This document shows, piece by piece, positions 58,421 to 64,000 of a stretch of DNA of 64,000 nucleotides (position 1 is the first letter of the stretch; each line of letters starts with the position of its first letter). The notes beneath the pieces were generated by a model, which did not search any database, was not told the DNA's origin, and saw nothing but the letters and a program-made list of their open reading frames with translations. The position numbers were made by a program, and so were the translations under genes. The stretch is from Rhynchopus euleeides (taxonomy: Eukaryota > Euglenozoa > Diplonemea > Diplonemida > Diplonemidae), in NCBI GenBank assembly GCA_963210315.1, contig OY723271.1:1612001-1676000 (forward strand), given 5' to 3'.

Positions 58421-60559
58421 ATGATGTTCCGCCAGGCGCTGATCGCGTGTGCGCTGTGCAGCTTCTCGTCGGGGGCGGCAGCTGCAGGGAAGCTTGTCTT
58501 CTCCGAGTACATGGAGGGTTCGTACTACAACAAGGCCGTGGAGATTGCAAACGTCGGTGATGCCGCAGTTGACTTCGCTGCGACGCCGTACACGGTGTCC
58601 ATCTTCCGCTCGGGCGAGACGCGCGACCGTGCGGTGGAGATCAAGACGGGGACCCTGGCTGTGGGTGCGGTGCTGATTGTGGCGCACCCGGATGCCACGG
58701 AGCTGCTGGCACAGCCCAAGGTGCAGGCCACGCGTGTGGTGATCTACTCGGGCCTGGACTTCAACGGTGATGATGCAGTGGCGCTCGAGGACGCTTCGAA
58801 CACAGTCCTGGACCTGGTTGGGTCCCGCCCGATGGGGACCGACCTGCTGCGCGTCGTCACCATCCGCCGCCTGGCAGTGGACACAACGCATGCCGTGAAC
58901 GGCTTCACCACACTGACGGCCACGTCTTGGGTGACGTTCCAGAAGGACGACGTGAGCGGTTTCGGGTGCGTGGGTATTGCGCCGTGCACACAATCGAAGC
59001 TTGTCTTCTCTGAGTACATGGAGGGGTCGTACCACAACAAGGCTGTGGAGATTGCGAACGTCGGTGACGCAGTGCACGACTTCACAGTGTCGCCCATCAA
59101 GGTCACCATCTTCCGCTCGGGTGTTGCGCGCGACCGCACTGTCGAGATCAAGACCGGGAGCCTTGCTGTGGGTGAGGTCCTGATTGTGGCTAACACAAAG
59201 GCCACGGAGCTGCTGGCACAGCCCAAGGTGCAGGCCACGCGTGTGGTGCTCTACTCGGGCCTGGACTTCAACGGTGACGACGCAGTGGCGATTGTGGATG
59301 TTGCGACGGACAGCGTGCGTGACCTGGTTGGTTCCCGCCCGATGAGCACCGACATTCTGCGTGTCGTCACCATCCGTCGCCAGGCATCGGACAAGACGCA
59401 GGACGCTGACGGCTTCATCACGCTGGCGGCGACGTCTTGGGTGACGTTCCCGAAGGACGACGTGAGCGGTTTCGGGTGCATCGGCGTGTGCCCCTGCGCG
59501 CAGTCGAAGCTTGTCTTCTCTGAGTACATGGAGGGGTCGTACCACAACAAGGCTGTGGAGATTGCGAACGTCGGTGACGCAGTGCACGATTTCACAGTGT
59601 CGCCTATCAAGGTGGCCATCTTCCGCTCGGGTGTTACGCGCGACCGTGAGGTGGAGATCAAGACCGGGAGCCTTGCTGTGGGTGAGGTCCTGATTGTGGC
59701 TAACACGAAGGCCACGGAGCTGCTGGCACAGCCCAAGGTGCAGGCCACGCGTGTGGTGCTCTACTCGGGCCTGGACTTCAACGGTGACGACGCAGTGGCG
59801 CTCGAGGACGTTGCGACGGACAGCGTGCGTGACCTGGTTGGGTCCCTCCCGATGAACAACGACATTCTGCGTGTTGTCACCATTCGCCGCCTGGCATCGG
59901 ACAAGACGCAGGATGCTGATGGCTTCACCACGCTGACGACTACGCCTTGGGCGACGTTCCAGAAGGACGACGTGAGCGGTTTCGGGTGCATCGGCGTGTG
60001 CCCCTGCGCGCAGTCGAAGCTTGTCTTCTCTGAGTACCTTGAGGGCACCTACCTGAACAAGGCTGTGGAGATTGCGAACGTTGGCGACGCAGTGCACGAC
60101 TTCACAGTGTCGCCCATCAAGGTCACCATCTTCCGCTCGGGTGATGTGGCTGACAAGGAAATCCTGGTCAACACGGGCAGCCTGCAGCCACTCCAGGTTC
60201 TTGTCGTGGCGAACACGGAGGCCATGGCAGTGCTGTCGCTCCTGCCCGCCTACGCACCGGTTGTGACGACAGAGCTGCTGGACTTCAACGGGAACGACGC
60301 CGTCGGGATCGTGGATGTGGTCACGGGGACTGTGCGCGACCTCATCGGGTCGAGGCCGACGATGAACAACATCCTTGCCGACGTGACCGTGCGGAAGCTT
60401 GCGAGCGCCACCGCGCAGAACCCGGCGGGCTTCACGTCGCTGCCCATCGCAGCCACACAGTCGTGGGTGACGTTCGCCCAGCCGAACCTGGGCGACGGGT
60501 TCGGGTGCCTTGGCGTGGCCCCGTGCATGTTCCCCCGCGTGCCGCAGATTCCGCAGTGA
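58421..60559 (+). CDS. Secreted protein of four tandem lamin-tail-type domains (712 residues)
   Basis: The frame starts ATGATG at 58421. Residues 1-22 (MMFRQALIACALCSFSSGAA) form a signal peptide. Four tandem units follow at about 24-192, 193-362, 363-532 and 533-712. Each begins KLVFSEYMEGSYHNKAVEIA and contains NVGDAVHDF, TIFRSG, a VVLYSGLDFNGDDAVAI-type strand, DLVGS and a closing GFGC-x4-PC motif. The EY-x-EG-x-x-NKA-x-EI-x-N and LDFNGDDAV motifs are those of the lamin-tail domain (LTD) as found in secreted bacterial and protist proteins. Units 2 and 3 are almost identical, while unit 4 is divergent. Two conserved cysteines per unit suggest one disulfide each. No catalytic domain is attached. 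The role is probably extracellular adhesion or surface binding (inference). Confidence 0.85.
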   Translation: MMFRQALIACALCSFSSGAAAAGKLVFSEYMEGSYYNKAVEIANVGDAAVDFAATPYTVSIFRSGETRDRAVEIKTGTLAVGAVLIVAHPDATELLAQPKVQATRVVIYSGLDFNGDDAVALEDASNTVLDLVGSRPMGTDLLRVVTIRRLAVDTTHAVNGFTTLTATSWVTFQKDDVSGFGCVGIAPCTQSKLVFSEYMEGSYHNKAVEIANVGDAVHDFTVSPIKVTIFRSGVARDRTVEIKTGSLAVGEVLIVANTKATELLAQPKVQATRVVLYSGLDFNGDDAVAIVDVATDSVRDLVGSRPMSTDILRVVTIRRQASDKTQDADGFITLAATSWVTFPKDDVSGFGCIGVCPCAQSKLVFSEYMEGSYHNKAVEIANVGDAVHDFTVSPIKVAIFRSGVTRDREVEIKTGSLAVGEVLIVANTKATELLAQPKVQATRVVLYSGLDFNGDDAVALEDVATDSVRDLVGSLPMNNDILRVVTIRRLASDKTQDADGFTTLTTTPWATFQKDDVSGFGCIGVCPCAQSKLVFSEYLEGTYLNKAVEIANVGDAVHDFTVSPIKVTIFRSGDVADKEILVNTGSLQPLQVLVVANTEAMAVLSLLPAYAPVVTTELLDFNGNDAVGIVDVVTGTVRDLIGSRPTMNNILADVTVRKLASATAQNPAGFTSLPIAATQSWVTFAQPNLGDGFGCLGVAPCMFPRVPQIPQ

Positions 60560-61216
60560 GCCCAGCGGGCTGATTCACCTGCTGCAAGTGGGAACCAGAA
60601 GGTGTATCTCCGCTCGCCCCAGTGAGAATTCTCTTTTCCCCACACGTCACAACAGAGGCCAGAACATCACGTGATCCCTGGCACTGCCTGCAGAACAGAG
60701 CGAAGGGTGAGACGTCAAAACTATCTGTGCCTTCGCTACCCCTCTCCTTGTTTTCTCTTCTTCACTACTATCTCACCACATCCCCTCACCACGCCTCGGC
60801 ATATTTTTTAGGTCTGCGTTCCAACAAAACAACTTTCAGCAGTAAGTGGTTTGTTGTCTCGTTTTGCTGTCACTTTACGATTCAGCGGGGGCACAGATAG
60901 TTTTTGTTTCCGGACGGTCATCCTCTCAGTTGCTTCTGCCGTATCAAAAGTATCTCCTGAAGAATCACCCTCCCATTCATCCCCAGCCCCCACTGTCCAT
61001 CACTCCCCCCCTCCCCTCTCCCCCGAAACCCCATCTATTTAAAACCCTGTGCCTGGAATTTTGTCCAAAAAATATCACGTTTTCGCACAAGGCAAAAAAT
61101 GGTCAAAAACCCCGAAAATCGGGTTTGTAGGGTATAGGTCCCCTGTCTGAAAATGCAAAATATGGCCCCGCCGGTGCCCCCAGAGTGATTTAAAATTGGA
61201 AAATCGACATTTTCCA
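60560..61216. other. Spacer between the LTD gene and K2
   Basis: No gene is supported. TGTCTCGTTTTGCTGTCACT near 60853, followed by GATTCAGCGGGGG, is related to segments near 57775 and 16612-16650. The last 180 bases are A/T-richer and form the left flank into which K2 inserted. Confidence 0.45.
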
Positions 61217-61472
61217 CACGGTGGACTCCAGCGGCCCTAGCGGGAGTCTGGGAGCGGGAGTCTGAGCGGGTGTCAAAGACTCCCGCTAGCGGGAGTATAG
61301 ACTCCCGCTAGCGGGAGTCTGACTCCCCCTAGCGGGAGTCTTTTCACCTATTTTCATCCATTTTTCCCATGATATAGTTACAGTCTACTGGCGTGGGGGG
61401 TAAAATCATGGTGGAAGAGGGATGGGGAGGGGCTTGTTTTGCTTCTGTCAGTTTCCCCGGACTCTGGACTAC

Positions 61473-62402
61473 CTACCTATCCTCCTGGTAGCGGCTGCAC
61501 CTGCGGAGGTGAGCGGTTAGAATTTGAGGTGTCAAAGTGCGGCCATCGCCTGTCGTAGTTGTGTTACACCTTGGGCAAGACAAGCCATCCTGCAGGCTTT
61601 CCTCATCTTCTTCGTCAGAACTGTCATCCCCCTCCTGCTGTGCGCGTTGGTCAAGCGTGCTCAAAGTCGCCTCGGATGACACGAATGGTGTGAAAGTCGC
61701 CCCCAGCGGGATTGGCATTTTGCACAAGCAGAGCGATAATTTGCGGTGTCCTTCGGGGAACCGGGACAGGAAGTAGGGCGCGCTGATGGGTTCAACGAAG
61801 TCCTGTGTGTTGCAGTGCACAAACCCCTTCTGCAGCTGTGTCAACTGTGTGCAAAGAACATACACAGCCAATCTATGAGCGTGTCGGGTGTGCAGACACG
61901 GACACAGAATGACTTCTCTATACCCGAGGATCCCGTCCTGCGACAGGTGCGCAACCTTCCAAGGCATGCCCGATGCGCGCCGCTTCTCTTCTGCCATCGC
62001 AAGATCTCTCTCGTAAGTTGCGGAGCTGGCGATTGTAACGGCATCTTTCTTGCGATGTCCGTTCTCTGCTTCTTCAAATTCGTCGTTGTTCTGCAGAGGC
62101 ACTGCATCTTCTGGAGCCCACCAATGATGGAGACTGTGTACGTAGGCATTGCGCGTTGATCCCTTTTCGGCATGCTCCATCAACCAGTGAAATATATGCC
62201 CTGAGATCCGAGCACGCAAGAAGGGAATCCGGGCTGACTCATCCTTGCATCCCCAGAAGTGCCAGGGGATGTCTGCATACCGGAAATGCATGAGGTCTGC
62301 AAGGGAGACAAAGAGGTAGCGGAACAAGCCCTTGTAGGTGTGTCCTGTGACAGGCAAGCACGACCTTCCGGAACTGAGCACCTGTCCCATTCTGCGACAC
62401 AT
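61473..62402 (-). CDS. K-element protein A, main frame (309 residues)
   Basis: The frame reads MCRRMGQVLSSGRSCLPVTG and later LMHFRYADIPWHFWGCKDES, FLRARISGHIFHWLMEHAEK, an acidic run (DDSSDEEDEE), and ends with a zinc-finger-like CPRC...HLRRC segment. It is directly preceded in the same frame by another open segment (62403-62672), with a single TGA between them (CAC TGA ATG). K1 has the same TGA. The pair may be a two-frame gene, a readthrough gene or an inactivated ancestor copied to both sites. No known transposase family is recognised, and no DDE-type triad can be assigned. Being the only sizeable conserved protein of K, it is the candidate transposition protein. Confidence 0.5.
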   Translation of the reverse strand: MCRRMGQVLSSGRSCLPVTGHTYKGLFRYLFVSLADLMHFRYADIPWHFWGCKDESARIPFLRARISGHIFHWLMEHAEKGSTRNAYVHSLHHWWAPEDAVPLQNNDEFEEAENGHRKKDAVTIASSATYERDLAMAEEKRRASGMPWKVAHLSQDGILGYREVILCPCLHTRHAHRLAVYVLCTQLTQLQKGFVHCNTQDFVEPISAPYFLSRFPEGHRKLSLCLCKMPIPLGATFTPFVSSEATLSTLDQRAQQEGDDSSDEEDEESLQDGLSCPRCNTTTTGDGRTLTPQILTAHLRRCSRYQEDR

Positions 62403-62672
62403 TCAGTGCAAGGTTTGTACAGGTCTTGTCGAATATTTTTTTGTTGTCTCATCCAGTACCCTGATCAGCCGCATGGCGAGCCCCTTGCAGTCATGGAGTG
62501 CTGGGGTGACGTAGCGGGCATTGGGAAGCACACCTGCCAAGAGGGAGGGGTAGCCAGCCTCTTTTATCTCAGAGAGAGTCAGGTGCGGGTATCGATGCAC
62601 CTGTTGATACCAGCGTTCTTCTGGGATGTCGCACAGTGAGCATCGGTGCCCTCGCCCCCCGCATCGCCTCAT
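62403..62672 (-). CDS. K-element protein A, upstream frame (89 residues)
   Basis: The frame reads MRRCGGRGHRCSLCDIPEER with a Cys/His-rich start, then LPNARYVTPALHDCKGLAMR. It ends at a TGA immediately followed by the ATG of the main frame in the same register. In K1 this part is cut by E3 after RVLD. It is likely the N-terminal part of one ancestral protein. Confidence 0.45.
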   Translation of the reverse strand: MRRCGGRGHRCSLCDIPEERWYQQVHRYPHLTLSEIKEAGYPSLLAGVLPNARYVTPALHDCKGLAMRLIRVLDETTKKYSTRPVQTLH

Positions 62673-62681
62673 TGTTGCCCA

Positions 62682-62788
62682 CTGCTGATCTATACTCCCG
62701 CTAGCGGGAGTTGGACTCCCCCTAGTTGAGACTCCCGAAAAGGGTTAAACCCGGTAGTGGTACCCTACCCCCGCTGGAGTCCACCGTG
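62682..62788. repeat. Internal copy of the K right terminus (K2)
   Basis: The segment is identical in layout to 12278-12384 in K1: palindrome, GGACTCCCCCTAGTTGAGAC, then GCTGGAGTCCACCGTG followed by CA. CA also flanks the K2 outer ends. Confidence 0.8.
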
Positions 62789-62937
62789 CAAGGCCGGATC
62801 AGCCCACGGGTGGGTTTGAGGAAGAAATCTGGGGGGGCAAATTTTGCTGCGACTTCCGGTTTCACCCGGCCGAACTCCAGCATCTATCCAGACCCACGGT
62901 GCCAAGCCGTTCGCCCGTGTCGCGATCATTCGCGGCT

Positions 62938-63318
62938 TCAGGCTGCCCCCGACGACACGTTTGTATCCTGCACCTTGCCATACTTCGCCTCCACCTTGTA
63001 TATGACGGAGAGCGCCCTCCTTCCGCATCGTTGCGACTTCCCTGACAGCGAACTTATCCATGTCAGGGAAGACATGGCGATGATTGCGTTGGCCACCTGG
63101 GTGCTGTGCTTGTGGAGCTCCTTGCTCAACACCGTTGCTAGGAGCCTTCTAATGGATCCCAGTGTCAGCACACTGCCCCCTTTTTTAACAGGGAAGGCCG
63201 TGCAAAAATCATGCACAATGTTCGTCGCCTCCGCAGCCTCGGGACTCTCTGCGCTCTTCTTCTTCTTAATCGACTTTGCCGCCGGCTTCGCTGCCGGCTT
63301 CGTTGTCGTCTTCCCCAT
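62938..63318 (-). CDS. K-element small basic protein B (126 residues)
   Basis: The frame equals 12534-12914 of K1 apart from one substitution (HKHST here). The N-terminal Lys/Ala/Pro tail and central LTLGSIRRLLATVLSKEL helix-like region are retained. It sits between the internal and outer right termini. No family is recognised. Confidence 0.45.
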   Translation of the reverse strand: MGKTTTKPAAKPAAKSIKKKKSAESPEAAEATNIVHDFCTAFPVKKGGSVLTLGSIRRLLATVLSKELHKHSTQVANAIIAMSSLTWISSLSGKSQRCGRRALSVIYKVEAKYGKVQDTNVSSGAA

Positions 63319-63569
63319 TTTTGTGAATCAGGTCTGCGAGCTGGGATGGGTGGAAACGTCCGTTTCGTTTGGTGTGGCTGTACTTCAGTGACGAGTGCCA
63401 CATTGCATAGGTATCATGGGAAAAATGAGTGAAAATAGGTGAAAAGACTCCCGCTAGGGGGAGTCAGACTCCCGCTAGCGGGAGTCTATACTCCCGCTAG
63501 CGGGAGTTGGACTCCCCCTAGTTGAGACTCCCGAAAAGGGTTACCCTACCCCCGCTGGAGTCCACCGTG

Positions 63570-63797
63570 CACCTACGGGAAATCCCCCAAAATAGGGGGT
63601 CCCCAGACACGATCCCCAAAAAAATGTCCCGCTCGCCTCTAAGGCACTCTGGATTTTTATTATGTCATCCAGATGTCACATCTGGGTCCAGGAACACCGG
63701 TTTTTGGCCTCAGGAAGTCGAAAAATATGTGTGAAAATTTTTATTTCTGACCAGGACCCCCTAAAAGGCCGATTTCCCCTGTTTCCACATAGGGGAT
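63570..63797. other. Flank of K2 with a short inverted pair
   Basis: GGGAAATCCCCC and AATAGGGGGTCC near 63578-63602 face GGACCCCCTAAAAGG and CGATTTCCCC near 63746-63770. They are imperfect inverted arms, possibly a small MITE of about 190 bp. Confidence 0.35.
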
Positions 63798-64000
63798 TTC
63801 ATGCAACGCCCGCTCGTATGTTGAGTGTGTTATCCGCGACGTGGACGCGGTCGCCCTCTCCCTCCCAGAAGCCACTGATCTCCCTCATCCAACTTCACCT
63901 CCGGATGTACGCGGCACGTGCTTGGGTTGTCCTGTCGCAGTGCAGCAGAAGTTCCTCTGTGCACTGCTGCCCAAGCCAAATGGCTGCACGGAATATGCCA
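63798..64000 (+). CDS. Possible exon running off the window edge
   Basis: After CCACATAG (a possible acceptor ending 63792) a plus-strand frame stays open to the window end. It reads YVECVIRDVDAVALSLPEAT, then DLPHPTSPPDVRGTC and QQKFLCALLPKPNG. The composition is protein-like, but there is no ATG start in this frame and no family is recognised. It could be an internal exon of the next plus-strand gene or a degraded element. Confidence 0.3.

Larger units (their letters stand above)
61217..63569. mobile_element. K element copy 2 (K2), with empty site for E3
   Basis: The termini are CACGGTGGACTCCAGC and inverted GCTGGAGTCCACCGTG, with CA on each side (61215-61216 and 63570-63571), a 2-bp duplication. 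It has the same palindromic clusters (61239-61343, 63447-63530) and internal terminus (ending 62788) as K1. It lacks the 661-bp E3 insertion. Protein A keeps its zinc-finger-like C-terminus here, so this is the better candidate for an intact copy. The near-identity of K1 and K2 indicates recent movement. Confidence 0.88.

Noticed and set aside
58181-60097. A 638-codon open frame on the minus strand
   Set aside because: It is the exact antisense of the LTD gene. It stays open only because the repeats and codon use leave no stops, and its His/Arg/Val-rich text matches no domain.

Overview
The window looks like nuclear DNA of a unicellular eukaryote (protist or alga). Coding stretches are GC-rich, at least two genes carry spliceosomal introns with GTATGY...YAG borders, and the proteins include ankyrin, sterol-desaturase-like and GPI-anchor-like architectures. 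Large non-coding spacers are rich in poly-C and poly-pyrimidine tracts, and TIR DNA transposons are abundant. I cannot name the lineage from sequence alone. One assembly gap of 200 N lies at 28934-29133.

Layout. Positions 1-15000 are mostly mobile-element territory: two adjacent 8-bp-TSD elements (1690-2601, 2610-3354), one small host gene (4959-5396), then three TIR elements abutting at single TA dinucleotides (8237-13259, 13262-13821, 13824-14966). The first of these holds a second element (K1, 10126-13187), which itself holds a third, hAT-like one (11384-12044). Positions 15000-21300 are spacer. Positions 21290-29384 form one hAT-type transposon with perfect 8-bp target duplications and two hAT-like transposase genes on the minus strand. 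Positions 30541-33650 hold two minisatellite arrays built from related 41-bp units, with an eroded retroelement RNase H fragment between them. From 35 kb to 60.6 kb there are seven host genes, all on the plus strand: a fatty acid hydroxylase, an N-formylglutamate amidohydrolase-like protein, a tail-anchored small protein, a small ankyrin protein, a 2969-residue four-module ankyrin/repeat protein, a GPI-anchor-like protein with prion-protein-like layout, and a secreted protein of four lamin-tail-domain repeats. A second K element (K2, 61217-63569) and a possible exon running off the edge close the window.

How the parts relate. K1 and K2 are near-identical, so K2 serves as the empty-site control for the hAT element nested in K1. 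A roughly 60-bp double-hairpin module (R) occurs six times in the window, always inside a non-autonomous TIR element and in four elements with different termini. The host genes are co-directional, and four have a pyrimidine tract plus AG 65-110 bases before the start codon, which suggests 5'-UTR introns or trans-splicing. No RNA genes or CRISPR arrays were recognised.
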